Assembly (NCBI GenBank): GCA_023974075.1
Contig: CM043800.1
Location: 26,679,452 to 26,743,451 of the forward strand
Origin: Chaenocephalus aceratus
Lineage: Eukaryota > Chordata > Actinopteri > Perciformes > Channichthyidae
Direction of reading: 5' to 3'
DNA: 64,000 bases
Below, in pieces: positions 1 to 12,941 of this stretch (the first letter of the stretch is position 1; each line of letters starts with the position of its first letter). The notes below the pieces were generated by a model that saw only the letters and a list, made by a program, of their open reading frames with translations, ran no database searches and was not told the origin of the DNA. The position numbers and the translations under genes were made by a program.

Positions 1-574
1 TTATTGGTGTTACGTCACAGATTAGAGAGCAACAGAGACGTCTCTGTGTTCCTCCTGGCTCTGCAGGGAGACCTTTTAGAGCGTTACATTATAGTTCACA
101 CTGTCCTCAACAGCAGCAACTGCAATAAAAACAGAAATGTGTGACATTTGTTCATAAAAAATTGTTATAGCTACTATGGTTTTATGAAAATAGAAAGAAG
201 CTGGACTCGAGAATGGTCTTTGTTTTCTTTGAGGCGATTTTCATTTTTACTTTTACTCGTGCAAGCAGTCAGTAAGCATCAAGAGGAAGTCAGCTTCAGA
301 CAGACGGTGCATGCTGGAGCTCATGTGGATGGACAGAGAGTGGAGGTAGGTTAAGTCAGGGTGCGGTTAGAAACACACTAACAAGCTCCATGTAACAAAC
401 AAACATTCCTCACAGCCATATAGCCAGGGTGTGTAAGCCACAATGAGCTAGATCAGCGTCTCTTGGAAACCATTTGTAAACATTTCTGTCCACAAATATG
501 CAGTTTGTCCCCTGCAGTGTTAGGGTAGAGAAGTGAAGCCTGATGCTAACACTCTGCCACGTGTTTCTTTATAG
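1..574 (+). other. Intron sequence upstream of the first visible tars2 exon
   Basis: No exon is recognised here. Threonyl-tRNA synthetases normally have a conserved stretch ending in Gly-Pro-Lys just before the Ile-Asp-Ile that opens the exon at 575. That stretch is not encoded in these 574 bases, so the preceding exon must lie left of the window. A short open stretch near 148-354 does not resemble any part of the enzyme. Confidence 0.6.
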
Positions 575-675
575 ATTGACATCCTGATCAAAGATGCAAT
601 TGGCAGGCAACACCAGTGTGCCACGATCCAGTTAGACTTCCAGCTGCCGATCAGATTTGACCTTCAGTATGTCGG
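575..675 (+). CDS. tars2: tars2 exon A: catalytic core before motif 3
   Basis: This exon begins with [15 protein letters not shown] and continues through the conserved TIQLDFQLP block of threonyl-tRNA synthetases. The acceptor is TATAG at 570-574 and the donor is GTGAGT at 676. It is 101 nt long and ends in phase 2. Confidence 0.9.
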
Positions 676-2092
676 GTGAGTCGGTTATAAATGTCTGCAT
701 TTGGCTCTTAACCTCTTAAACATTCCTACATCTGTCGTGATTTAAACCTGCACATCGGTACTTTTGTATGATATTTTTAGCTTCTTTTTTTTTATGAACC
801 CACATGCTTACTGTGATGTCCTGTAATTGTGAAGGTTAATATGGCAGATTCATCGGAATCTAATTGAATTATGAAAGATGAGTCCTTTATTGAATTTATC
901 ACTTTTCATCGCCAACGTGCTCCCTGTTTCTGCCTTTGACCTCTTTTTGCCTCTGATCAGTCTGCTCTACTTCCCTTACAGTTTCCATATATCTATATTT
1001 ATATATAGATATATATCCTTTTGGTGTTTATCATGAAATATGGTATTAGGCATTGCTAAATTGATATTTGTAAAGATACGATAGAGTAACTTTTATAAAC
1101 TCATTATTATTAAATAACCAAATGGGAATGTCTGACTTTGCTTACTCCAGCATATTAACAAGGGGCTCTAATTATTTTAACATCAAAGTTATGATCTATT
1201 GCTTTTACTTTTTGATTGACCTTTCTTGTTTTTTTTATAAATCCTAATATTGCCATGAACGTCATTCTTTCTTGATTTTAATGTATTTCTTTACCACCTC
1301 TGTAGTACGGACGGACAGTTGCACAGGCCGGTGATGATCCACAGAGCAGTGCTGGGATCTCTGGAGAGGATGATCGCTATACTGGCTGAAAACTTTGGAG
1401 GGAGATGGTGAGAAGACGTTAATAATAACATGGGCTCATATTCATTATATAAGTATTTAAGTGTATCTTCACTGTTACCAATTACCTCTATTCTCCCCAG
1501 GCCCCTTTGGTTGTCCCCAGCGCAGGTCATGGTGATTCCTGTAGGGGGCAACAGTGAGTCGTACAGCAAAGAGGTACGTTTATTTTGAAGATTTATTTCT
1601 GGTACCCAGTGTACTTCCTCTCTGACTTTTATTTCTTTCTGTCATTATAAATTCACTTGTTGATGTGAGTACAGATTCAATCTTTAAAGACGTGCCTCTC
1701 CTCTATTAAGGTGGTCCGGCAGCTCCGTGAAGCTGGCTTCATGGCTGACCTCAATGACGATCAGGGAGCCACCTTAAACAAGAAGATCCGCTCTGCTCAG
1801 CTGGCCCAGTACAACTACATATTTGGTAAAGATCAGAAAAAGAATGAAAACTATGGCTATTATCTTTAACTAAAGCTCCCTTCTAATCTATACAGATCTT
1901 ACCATTACTGATAATGACTACTGAACATTCTTTGTGTGTTTTTGTCTAGTGTTGGGGGATAAGGAGAGTGAGAGTGGGACAGTGAATGTGAGGAGCAGGG
2001 GCGGTAAGCAGCTCGGGAGGAGGCCGACAGAGGACGTGCTGACAGCCCTCACACAGCTACGAGACTCCCGGAGCAACCTAGAAGACTTTTGA
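575..2092 (+). CDS. tars2: Threonyl-tRNA synthetase, 3' part (five terminal coding exons), probably mitochondrial TARS2
   Basis: This class II aminoacyl-tRNA synthetase charges tRNA(Thr) with threonine. The visible exons are 575-675, 1306-1407, 1501-1573, 1711-1825 and 1950-2092. All have AG/GT borders and phases 2, 2, 0 and 1 at the successive junctions, giving 177 residues and a TGA stop at 2090-2092. The first two exons carry the end of the catalytic core, including motif 3 ([11 protein letters not shown], with its conserved Glu-Arg). From WPLWLSP onward the sequence is the C-terminal anticodon-binding domain (HGTP type). The N-terminal TGS/editing domains and motifs 1 and 2 lie upstream of the window. 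Cytosolic TARS1/TARS3 share some of the same residues (for example TLNKKIR). The LWLSP and final DF-like ending, and above all the neighbouring adamtsl4, favour the mitochondrial paralog. The family is certain; the paralog choice is an inference. Confidence 0.88.
1306..1407 (+). CDS. tars2: tars2 exon B: motif 3 of the class II synthetase fold
   Basis: The exon encodes [16 protein letters not shown], the motif 3 strand-helix whose Arg contacts ATP in class II enzymes. It is 102 nt and phase 2 to phase 2, with donor GTGAGA. Confidence 0.9.
1501..1573 (+). CDS. tars2: tars2 exon C: start of anticodon-binding domain
   Basis: The exon encodes [15 protein letters not shown], the hallmark opening of the C-terminal anticodon-binding domain. 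It is 73 nt, ends in phase 0, and is preceded by CTCCCCAG. Confidence 0.9.
1711..1825 (+). CDS. tars2: tars2 exon D: anticodon-binding domain
   Basis: The exon encodes the [12 protein letters not shown] and [15 protein letters not shown] segments typical of this domain. It is 115 nt and ends in phase 1 at donor GTAAAG. Confidence 0.9.
1950..2092 (+). CDS. tars2: tars2 terminal coding exon
   Basis: The exon begins [19 protein letters not shown], which matches the conserved GxKE...TVN(I/V)R element. It ends with residues NLEDF and TGA at 2090-2092. The divergent tail resembles the mitochondrial paralog more than the cytosolic one. Confidence 0.9.
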
Positions 2093-2235
2093 GGAAAGCA
2101 CCCTTTCAATAAGATGTCACTGATGAAATAAATGTTTGTTTTACATGTTCAAGCTGTTGCTGTTAAACATTGGCTCTATCTGAGGAGTCGGCTGCCAACA
2201 TTTGTAATAAAAGTTTATAAAAGCGTACTCACTCG
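2093..2235 (+). terminator. tars2: tars2 3' UTR with two AATAAA polyadenylation signals
   Basis: AATAAA occurs at 2127-2132 and again at 2206-2211, about 35 and 115 bases after the stop. Cleavage is expected 10-30 bases after whichever is used, implying a very short 3' UTR. Confidence 0.7.
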
Positions 2236-3845
2236 TTGATTGGTCCATTAATGGCATCCACTGGCAAGTCTGTGATGTATTTTAAGATCACTATCAGTCT
2301 ACTATCAGCAAAGTTGCAATTTGTTCACTAAAAGTCGTAAAATATGCATACCTCCCACTTAGGTAAGTATGTGTCATGATGTCAGAATAGAAAACCAGGC
2401 AGACCTTTAAAAGAGTGGAAGAGAGGGAGGATACGGAGGGGGATTTGACTAAAATAGGAGAAGGAGCCGCAGCAGTGTCAGGGCTGTGTGTGTTCATCTG
2501 TTTAGTGGAAACAGCCAAGTCAAGGTAAAGGTCAGAAAAATGTGAAGTTTTTTCCTTTTTAATTGAGAGAGGGCAGCAGGATGGAAAAGACATCAGTCAC
2601 AACAATGACACAGAGAGAGAGAGGGAGGGAGGCGTCAGCTAACAGACTGGACAAAAGCAGTCTCTTCAGCAAAGCTGGTTGTGAAACAGGTGAAGTGGAT
2701 TGTGTGTTTAGTTCTTCTGGAGATCATTTAGTGTGGAAAGGTGAAGCAGGTTCATGATGATGAAGCAGCCGCTCTAAGTCATACCCAGGTCACCTCAGAC
2801 AGAAAGAAGGTCCTCAACACGCTTAGATCAAACTAAAACAAAAGAATGACCACCATGCTTTGAACTCTACAGATGTAATCATTGGACCGTGTTATTTCTC
2901 TGAAGAATGGAGCTCGTAAGAAATGCCACCAAACCCTCTGTTGCTGCTAGTACTGTTAAGTATTGGAATCACAGGAGACATGAGGCTCAACAGTATGGTG
3001 TTAGTCAGTCAAAAAACTCCTTATTGAGGCATGTTGACATTTTTGGTTTTAGGGCTCAGTTTTTGACTTGTAGGCTATAGCTGAGCTTTCCGCTGTTACC
3101 CTCATTTATTGGAGGTGAATTTAATTTGTGATTTGTTGTGCTCACTGTAATAAGACTAGGAACATCTACATCCATGCGAGCAGCTCAGACTAACACAACT
3201 GTGCTGCTAGCTAACATGCAACACAACTTTCCACTATCTTAGTTAAGGACATTAAGCATGCAAATATTTGCTAATTGTCACTTAACGCAAAAGAGCTTAG
3301 GCTGATCGGAATGCCATTAGTTTAGCAGGAATTTGGATATACACCAAGAAGTGATGTTTTGATTGGTGATAAAAATCAGGAGAGTTTAAAGTTGTTACAA
3401 TTAATCCTGAAGGGAAGTCGAATGTCTGTACCAAATTAAGTAATAATCCATTGAGGTGTTTCACTCAATCATTTAATAATACTAGCACATGCAGGCACAA
3501 CCAAAAATGGCCTTATACCACACGGGATAGAAAATAAAATGTTTTGGGAATTTGGGTGCATTGACCCTTTAAGACGAAACAAACTAAGGTCTTTCTCTCT
3601 GATTCTGTATATTCTCGATATACCATCTTAGTATTTATAGTACTGCGTGTTGTTAGCCTGTACTCTCACTCTGCTGTCGGCTTTGTGCTAAATGAGAAGA
3701 TAAAACCCAGCTCAGCCAACATTGCACAGTAGTTGCGTAGTGATGACACACACCATTAGCTCCGGTAAACACTGAAATCTTTGCCTAATAGATAACAATA
3801 TCAGGCTCCCTTCTTACATCCCCACTGCTCTCACCCTCTATCGGT

Positions 3846-3847
<2 letters not shown>

Positions 3848-3912
<65 letters not shown>
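3848..3912. repeat. (CA)n microsatellite
   Basis: Uninterrupted CA dinucleotide repeat of about 32 units, in intergenic DNA. Confidence 0.97.
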
Positions 3913-3913
<1 letters not shown>

Positions 3914-4389
3914 CACATCACACAGCAATCCTTCATTCAACATGAGGAGTCGCAGAGTTCATAGGAAGTTATATTTAAACGGGTTTACCGCAAAAGAAGG
4001 CAGCTTTGGGTACGGAAGGAAAACAGCTTTTTACTACAATATACAGTAAGACAATAAAGAAAATTCATTCTGGGAAACAGAGATGGATATATATTTCAGT
4101 GTTATATGAGAGGTCCTCATGGGAAAACCATAAAGATCTGTCCATCTCCCTAAGAGTTTAAAGCCTTGAAAAAGTATTTCCTCAATAAGCTTATCACAAT
4201 GAGTGATGGAGTTTCAAATGTGCACATTATTTTCGGCTGCTTTGGTTATTTCACATGAGAACTTACTGTATTCCCTTTCTCTCTCTCTAGTGTTTTTACC
4301 GGGAACAATTTATGGCACATACTTCCGTGCACCAATCAGGATTCAGCAACATTTGAGTTGGCTGGTTGTTTGGTTGCTGTCAATCAGGG

Positions 4390-4665
4390 CTGCGAATAGA
4401 GATTATTTTTATAATTGAATATCGGTCCATTCTTCTAGTTTAATAATCAGAAAATAATCTGTGTCGTGTGTATTTCCCAAAGCTTAAAGTAGGGTCAAAT
4501 GTTGTGTTTAGACAGTTGAAAGCCCAAATATATTCTGTATACTATCAGTAATGACAAAGAAAGACATTAAATCCTCAAATTTCAGAGTCTGGAATAGTTT
4601 ATGTTTGTGCTTAAAAATAACAAATGGAAGATTACTTAATCCTCAAACAGTTGCGGATTTATTGT
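4390..4665. mobile_element. Degraded hAT-type MITE (AGGGCTGC...family)
   Basis: The left end reads AGGGCTGCGAATAGAGATTA. It is followed by AT-rich sequence with the remembered internal order of a widespread fish MITE (GATTATTTT, ATAATCAGAAAATA, CCCAAATATATTC, ATTAAATCCTCA, CTGGAATAG). The right inverted terminus is not visible, so the copy is probably truncated. A second copy lies near 25830. Confidence 0.5.
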
Positions 4666-5065
4666 TTGCATATTAATTTATGAATATCAGTGTTTTAGAG
4701 AATACTTTACATTTTAAGCAACATCTTTTGGGGGGCTTTTTGTGTTTTAGTGTTTTGCACTACTAAGCTGGAGGTTAGAGAAACCATTTCCTAATTGAGA
4801 AGCATTTTGGGAGCCCAGCAGGCTTGTAAAGTGACAGATGTTGACCGTTGTCCTGAAAGTCCAGTTTTCCTGGAGGCAGGCAGGGTGACGGTGACCCAGG
4901 CCGGGAGGCAGAGCCCGACAGGAAGATTAACAGGCAGCTCTGTATTGTTCTCCTGGTATCACTGAGAAACTGTCAGCCTGACTGATTGAAGGCTGAACCT
5001 CCCAAAATAGGCTCTGTGAGGCCGGCCTGCCTCTCCCTTCCACCCCGTTATAAATAACCCCTCTG

Positions 5066-5066
<1 letters not shown>

Positions 5067-5162
<96 letters not shown>

Positions 5163-5213
5163 AGTGCGTGCGTGCGTGTGTGTGAGAGTGCGTGCGTGCG
5201 TGCGTGTGTGTGT
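5067..5213. repeat. Compound (GT)n / (GCGT)n microsatellite
   Basis: A long GT repeat with one CT interruption, followed by two short (GTGC)n blocks separated by GTGTGAGA. The reverse strand reads as a spurious His/Thr-rich open frame. Confidence 0.95.
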
Positions 5214-5411
5214 TCATGCATTTTATGTGTGTGTTATAGATTAGGGGCAAGAAAGAAAGAGAGTGTGAGCAGAGTGAGAGAGAGAGAAATGTGATCAGTG
5301 CCAAGACCTTAGAAAGTGAAGCCACTGAAAACAATAACAGGAGGTCTGGGGGGCTCAGAGCCAAACTGTGACAGGGACCCAGCGGTCAGGACCCTCGGCT
5401 GACCTCTTCTC

Positions 5412-5412
<1 letters not shown>

Positions 5413-5461
<49 letters not shown>
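5413..5461. repeat. (CA)n microsatellite
   Basis: Perfect CA repeat of about 24 units, 200 bases from the GT repeat at 5067-5213 and of opposite strand polarity. Confidence 0.96.
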
Positions 5462-5464
<3 letters not shown>

Positions 5465-8054
5465 ATGTGGACTTATAATACACACCCCCTCCGTCAAATA
5501 TTCAGGTTCAATGGCTTTGTGTGTTTGTTTGGATAGCGGCTTATAAATCACCTCATGAGGAAATATTTATTGATCATTCGGAGTATTTACTTGGTTGAAC
5601 AGGTGTGGCAGGGAAAATAGCACACGTATAACAAAACTACGTTGAATGGCTACATTTAGTTCAAGGGATAGTGTCTATTGTGAATTTTATTTTGTAATGT
5701 TTCTCTGCAATATTCTGCTGTGGTCCCAGTATTATTTGCTCTCACGTGTACTGAATGTCATATGGTTCATCTATGTCAAGTAATTGAGCATTCAATACGA
5801 TCATGCTATTTCTCACTTGTTGCTCGTATCTATCGAAGTAACATTCATCTGTTATAAATGTTACTTTGTTCAGCAGTCTTTGTAAATGTGCCAACAGCCT
5901 CAAATGTGCTGCTGTGGTTATTCATACAAACTGAAACATACGCTAAATGTACTACCACTTGACATCTTCACTGCTTATTTCTCATCTGCTCCGATCGCTA
6001 ACACCTGCCAGCTCTGAGCAAATCCATCTCTCTTTCTCGCTCACACAAAATCAGTGTAGACACCCTACAATGAAAGCATTTGACCACAATTTAGATACGT
6101 ACTGGAAAATATATTCATGTATGTATTTTAGACACGAAAAAACACATACAATTGCGATACTTATTCCTCCCTCCATGATGCTTTCTGGGTTGAGCTTTGC
6201 ACAACAACAACTTCTCATTTATGGAGAATGTGGATCAGTTGATTGATCTCAGACGCAGAGCCATTACTAGCAGAAGCACGGTCTGGCCTTTTCATTTTGA
6301 AAGAGCAACAGCAGAAAACACCTACCTAAACTGCTGGGTGGGGACTCGTTTGTTTGTTTGCAGAGCAGAGGAACCATCAAGCTAAATTCCTTCTTTTACA
6401 TGTAAAACAGGGGAATAAAGTTGTCAGAATGCTTTCTTCTTCTTCGACCACAGACCCTCAGCCCACCCGCACTGCTTGGCCTTACAGCCTCAGCTCTCTT
6501 CCCCTCTTGCCAACTCCCTCTCCGTATCGCCTTTCCTTCCCTCTCACTGTTCGGGGTCCAGTAACTCAGCTCAGCACAGTCCCAACTCTCAGTTTATACA
6601 AGGAGTTTTTGGGGTACGTTGCGTCTTATTTGAACTGGCTGCTCTCTCAACCCGTCAGACCGTCTCCGCTTTAATCCACCCGTGTGCACTTCACGCCTTT
6701 GATTTTGTCTATGCTTGCTCTTGGCTTTAGATTAATTTAGCAGTAACTGTGACTGTGCCAGGCCGGGGAAGTCTCACACACGGATAGCTCATAACTCAGC
6801 ACAGTAGTGTACAGTCTCGTCCTGGCCCTCGTCTGCTCCAAAGTATGTCTGCTATGCTCTGCTCTCATCAAAGTGGGATACCTAGAGAGAAGAGAGAGCA
6901 GACAGAGGCCAGAGAAAGAAAGTCTCTGTGCGAAAGAGGCATTTGGTTTATTGTTCTAGCCAACCTGTTGAATCGCTCTCAGGAGGGAGGAGTTAATGGG
7001 TTCAGGAGAGGGTCAGAGGTCATGTTGACTCTCATGCCTGTTTAGTAAGCGAGGAGGATAAACCAACCCCTCTTCAAATTTACAAATATTTACAGTTGCC
7101 TTTCTACCCCAGCTGCAACTCACTGTAAATTCTTACATTTTGTATGAGGGGGAGGAGAGGGAATGGCTCCGGAGGCAAGCATCAGTTTTGAATTTGCTAG
7201 CATGACTTTGTGCCAACCCATGTGAAAGACGCCCATGCTCTGATATCCCACACTGCTGCTTGTGTTTTAAATTTGACAGGACGCAAAAAAACAAGGCAGA
7301 CTCAATAATCAATGGGCTGACAGAAAACCTGTGGGCTTGTCATGAATCCAGACTCAGACACTTCCAAGATGCAAGTGAACTACTTAACAAACGAAAACTG
7401 ATAGCTAGAAAAGAACATTTTGGATATGAGGAACATCGAAATAATGTGATTTTGTTTAGTTATGGAACAATTATTAGATGATTTGCAAACCAAAGTCTTT
7501 AAAGATCTGTTCCAACTATGCTCTAGCTGTAGTTGAAGCCAAAGTTCATTGTGTTCATTTCGAAATGCAGCCCTTCCCATGTCTACTGAGCAGTAGTATA
7601 TCCCAAGCCTGTTGGATAAACTTTCGCCCCTTTTCTCCGTTTCAGTTTGTTGTGAGGCCTTGGAGAGAAAGAGGAGGAGATGCTGCCCTCTGACGTTGAC
7701 CTCAGGTTGTTTTCAGGATTCCTGCTTGTGGAGGGTACGGTAACTTAAACCTGGCCGTGGGTAGGAGAGACAGACCGGTCAGTTCATACGAGGCTAAAGT
7801 AGGGGGGAGGAGGGGCTGACTGCACGGCCAAGTCCTTGATGTAGATGTGGCTCAGGTTTGAGATTTTGTAGGGCTTTATCATGAAACGCAGATATTTTGT
7901 GACTGTTTCTGTGATTGTATGCCTCTTGATATTATACATGACGTTGTATGTTGTTTAGATTACAGATAGACAAACTAAATAGTTAGTTATTTTAAAGATA
8001 TTCTAACTTAATCTGTTGGCCTCCTAAATTAAGTTAATTGTCCAAGAAAACAAG

Positions 8055-8180
8055 CTCATTTGCTTTTTTGGCGAGATTTTGATGAGATGATCGGTACCAC
8101 TCTGATATCTGTTCATTAAATCAACAGTTAGCATCTACCTATATGAGCTTATCATAAATACTGTAATCAGCTTGCCTTGT
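8055..8180. repeat. Remnant of a common fish dispersed repeat
   Basis: The order TTTGCTTTTTTGGCGAGA, GATGAGATGATCGGTACCAC, then TGATATCTGTTCATTAAAT matches my memory of a repeat abundant in percomorph genomes. Its later part carries the TTAGCTTAGCATAAAGACTGG segment. Related pieces appear near 34363, 35170, 41063 and 43915. The class is not certain. Confidence 0.4.
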
Positions 8181-11100
8181 TCGCTCTGTCCACTTAAGCT
8201 CACATAAAAAGATGTCCTTTTTAAATAATCTGTCCAAAACCAAAGCGTAAAGTTGCACATTTCATCAAGGCCATTTTTCCATCTTCTCATAAGCAAAAAC
8301 TATATTTCCCAAATGTTGAGCTATTCCAATAAACAATATTTTTTCTGTATGCACACTGAGAGTAAAGTGTTATTTTTTGCATTTTTTAATCTTCTAGAAT
8401 AGACTGTCTATCTATCACATACTTTTCAGACCACAGATAATATTTAGGGAGAAGTATTACCATTGAGGTTGGATTACAACTCAAGCAAGCCAGTCCACTG
8501 CTGCAGGGCTCCAAATGCTGGGGCGCCCCCGTACTTCCCAAATTCACCTTGTTTCATTTGTCATTTGGTAACTTGATTAAATGCTAATTTGTGTGGGAAT
8601 ATGCACTATTCAGGCACAGTATCAACTGAAGTGATAGGGGCCTCTCTCAGAGTCCTGCATTATTATCCTGCCTTGGGTCTCTGTTGTGTAGAAATCCGGG
8701 CCCCTTCACACAACAGTGGCTGGAACTCACGGGACATTTTTGCCCTGGGGCTACCACAGCGAGTTAATCTGGCCGAGGTTTATGTGCATAAGTAAAAAGG
8801 CACAGAAGAGTTTGTTAGTTTGTCTTTTTGAACCAATAACATTTTGATAGGATAGGATAGGATTAAGGCATTTAGACCTTATTTACCATGCAAGTGGCAT
8901 GTCTCTTTGCATTCTGTTGGTTAGTCCAACCAAACCACCACTTTTGTCTAGACTGACATTTCTGAAGTATCAAAGAAATTGCTACGTTTGTTTCAGATGT
9001 TCATGTCCCTCTTTGGATGGATTTAAATAACTTTTCAGCTGAGTTAGTTGCTTCCACAGTGACTTAAATGTTCTGTTTATATATTTGAGAAGGGCGAATG
9101 CATATTAACATTACCATGTGCCAGATTTAGCCACACAGAATAACTTTTCTCCTGCCCTTTTCATCACGTAAAGAATGTTAATAGTTTTTTACATTGATTT
9201 ATGACCTCCAAAACAAATATCATCTTAAATCCAGAGTCTCTGACCATTTGGCAGTCTTCAAGTTTAACAAAACTTTCACACAGTATGAAGTGTTGAAGTA
9301 CATGACAGGAATTCTCCATCAGCAGCAGTTCATTGAAATTCAGGTTGTGATACAACACAGTGGTCTATAAGCACTGGACCATAAACATACCAAGGCACTT
9401 ATTACCCAGCTGCAGCCTTCCACAGCTCTTTTTGGTGGTGTGTCCGATGCCAAACATGGCTGCACTGTGCCAAGACGTATCTTACATGCCTGTTCACACA
9501 GACATAGATCCTGTTGTTTGTTGTTGTTATGTGTACATATGTGGCCGAGTGGCTTCTATGAATGGGCAACAATGGCTCTTTGTGTGAATAATTGGAACAT
9601 GGTTATTTCAGCAGTTTCGTCAGCCAATTAGAGTCCGACTGAGCTGACATCTCTCGCTCTCCCTCTCATGTCCTCTTCTCGCCACTGACGACTGTAACTC
9701 CTCATTAGAGTTTTCCACTCATCCCCTTCTTTTATCTTTAAGTTTCCCTTTTCTTTTTATTGTCACCCTTACCGACCTTCCTACCTGAGGTCCATCAGGG
9801 GCCCTTGCTTTTCAGTCTCACATAACTTTAAAGTGAAATACTTTTAGTGAAAAGGCATCTTTTGGTTTTCTCAGCCACATTCAGACGAGACTGTAAAGAT
9901 GTCCGCCGTTTTTCTCCTCTGGCTCTCTGTGCCCTTTCCAGAGCACACACGCCCTGCTTTGATCCGGACCCTGGCACAGGATTGGTGGAATGGAGCAAAT
10001 ATTGACTCCATCTGACCCTGACAAATCTCTCCCCCTTCCTGCCTTCTTTCTCTTCCCCTCTCCTTTACACTTGCTCTGTTCCCGTCTAATCTGCCATTAC
10101 CTCTTTCTCTCACATTCGCCTTTCATCCCCTTTCTGCTGCTGCCTTTCTTTTCACTCCCATTGTGTCGCCGTCTGTCAGTCTCCCTCTCGCGTCGACTCC
10201 AGGCTTCTCAGGCTGTCTGTACTGTTGGGTCAGGACTCTCTGATGAGTGAGGAGACATCACAGACAGTTTGAATTTCACACTGTCCAAATGGTTATGGGT
10301 CACCTTCATGTGCTGTATGTTGAATAACATGCTACTGCCTTAAGCCTTGAACATATTTGTACACCTGCCAGTCCTTTAACATGCACAGGCAGAGTGTGAA
10401 GACATTTGTAAAGGTATGTGCTACCATACTTTCATGCAATGTTCATATGTGCTCCAACCTGGCTGCCACATTTACAAAACCAGACTACACAGAAGCGTAA
10501 AGAAATCTCTGTTAAAGAAAAACCCTTTTTAACCTACATTTAGAAATTGTCCATCTTTGTGCTTTAACCTTCGTGGTTCTTTGTTTTGCTTCCATGTTGG
10601 CGAAACCCCAATGTGAATGCAGCTACTTGATGCATGATTGATGCTCTGGATTGTAGATATGACTATAGATATACGTCGGTAAATACTGGCAGAGGAGCTG
10701 ACCTACAGCCCTGCCAAGTCCCAACAATATGTTGTACAGACCTGCACGCCAAGCCATCTCATTGGTAATCCAATTCCTGTTTGAAGTCTGCTTCTAGAGA
10801 GAAAGAAATGATAAACGTTACACCAATTGTAGGTACAAGTAAAAAGTAAGCCATGTAAATGTTTCAAATGGTACCCCGTTGAGGTATACAGATTGAAAGA
10901 GCATGTTTTGGCCAGAAATATCCATCTGAACTGTCCAAATGTTTGCCTATCCTCCCAGTAGAGCTATTTGTGAAGGCTTTGGCATGTTGGTAGGGTTAGA
11001 AGAACATTCAGGGAATTACTTAAGTCCTTAGGATCCATTAGGGCCCCCTGAATGTATGCCAATCCTGACAAAACATAAAATAATTGCGAAGACATATCAC

Positions 11101-12916
11101 TAAAAAACTAAATTGTATTGGTGGTACTGGAGAAATAGTTAGGGGATTCCAGAGTGGGTTAGCTCTATCCCTTAGAGACCATGAACAGTTTATTTAAACA
11201 ACATCCCATGGCAATCCATCTCAGAGTTGTTCAGCTATTTCAGTCTGGACCAAAGAGGTCCACCGACAGACAAACTGCACCCTCTCCTACACAAAAACGA
11301 TTACATACATCTCTGTTGATGCATGTTTCAGCCCTGACTCCTCTTGAATGATTTTATATTGAGTTATTCTGTCATCATTACAGGAACAATGTTACATGAA
11401 CAAGGATTACTGGGTCCAGTGGTCTGAAAATAGTTAATTATAACCATCACACAGGTCCTTGTACTCTTCCCCTCTGTTTGACCTATTTGAGTCCCACTGC
11501 TGTCCTCACAGGCTGCAGCCCTGACCCTCTGCTGGTCTGCAGAAGCCTGGAGGCCTCATTAACTTTAGCAGTAAAAGGGTTGCGGGCCTGCTGTGTCCGG
11601 GCCTGAGGCCGGGCTGTGAGACTGTTTTCTGGAGGCAGGGTGTGTGTACATGCAAGGAGTCTTCTAGTGATGTATCACTCCCATGGGGCCTGGCTACTCT
11701 GATCTGCACTGCAATTACTCAGATCGGTCATCCGAGTCGCATAACAGATCTGCGGCTACATGGACACACACACATGCTTGATACAGACATTTTGTTAATC
11801 AGGATTTTGTGGTTGGTGTTGCGTGTCGGCAAGCCAACACGTTGGTTATTGCTTCTCAGGGATCCAGAGAGAGAGAGAGGGAGGGAGGTAGGAGTGGAGC
11901 AGAGGGCTATAAGTGGTCATGGGCCAATGGTGGCCATGGCAATGACCTCTGGCTAATTGTAGTTACTGATAGACATGCTGCTTAAAAGTACAGAGATATC
12001 CATTTCACTAATCTCACGTATAATACACACACACACCCTAGTCTAGTGCATGTGTCTAAGCATGTGCATTAACTTCTGGAATCTACCATCCTCATTCCTG
12101 ATACGCCTTTAACATTAGCTTGTTTTATTTTGACAGATCAGATCATGAGCCCGCTTTGTAATGTGGTTTAAGTCCTAAATTGTGGGATCGCAGCGGGCTT
12201 TGAAGTCACTAATCTCCGTCACCATCGCTGCGTCCATGTTGTAGGATGCCTGTCCAAGAAAAGCAGCAGCAGCTTGGCCCTGGGACGTCTCAACCCCTGG
12301 GTGTGTTAATATGCGTCCAACCATAACTCACTGCGGACCCGCCCTCCCTTTTTACTCATCCGCCTCTCTCATATTTCCAACATCTTGCCTTTCTTCTTAA
12401 TAGCAACTGGGTGGGAAATATTCATTTTGACGAGATTGGCTGTGATCTCTGCAGTAGGAAACAATGTTTAAGAATCACATGTTCAAAATATTTAAGATTA
12501 TAACAACTAAAGAAAGCAAAAGAAACACTAAATAGTTCCTGTTGACTTCGGTTTGAGACAAAGTTGGCAAATCAAAATGAACACTTAACACATTTTTTTG
12601 ACATTCCTATCACCATTCCACTTCCCTACACTGACACAGCTCACAAAGTCCTTTTGATTTTGAATAAACTGCATTTTAATCTGCCAGTCCTTATTTGTAC
12701 ATCTTTGTGCAACAATGTTGGTTTTTACAATATATTTGTTCTAACAAATTACATTAGGTGGATAAAATCCTAACTAACATTACACCAGAAGTCTCTCAAG
12801 ATAAACAATTATCAGGCTCTTTACAAATTAGTTAAGCTCTTTATCCCGTGGAGAACCCTGCTTTTTTCCGCTCCACCTCTGTGTCACTCTTCTTTACCCC
12901 CCACTGTCCCCTGTGG

Positions 12917-12941
12917 TGTTGACCAATGTGATTGGTCAACA
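12917..12941. promoter_or_regulatory. Perfect palindrome holding two back-to-back CCAAT boxes
   Basis: TGTTGACCAAT and ATTGGTCAACA form 11-bp perfect inverted arms around a 3-base GTG spacer. Each arm contains CCAAT, the NF-Y core. It lies about 0.8 kb upstream of the putative adamtsl4 TATA-like element. Regulatory function is inferred only from the motif. Confidence 0.35.

Noticed and set aside
148..354. 68-codon open frame at the left edge ending near a GTAGGT donor
   Set aside because: Its sequence does not match the conserved threonyl-tRNA synthetase block expected before the exon at 575; treated as intron.
4927..5364. Long His/Thr-rich and Cys/Val-rich open frames across dinucleotide arrays (also near 32.5, 33.7, 35.4, 38.5, 51.7, 53.5 and 58.2 kb)
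   Set aside because: CA and GT repeats are open in most frames; these are not proteins.
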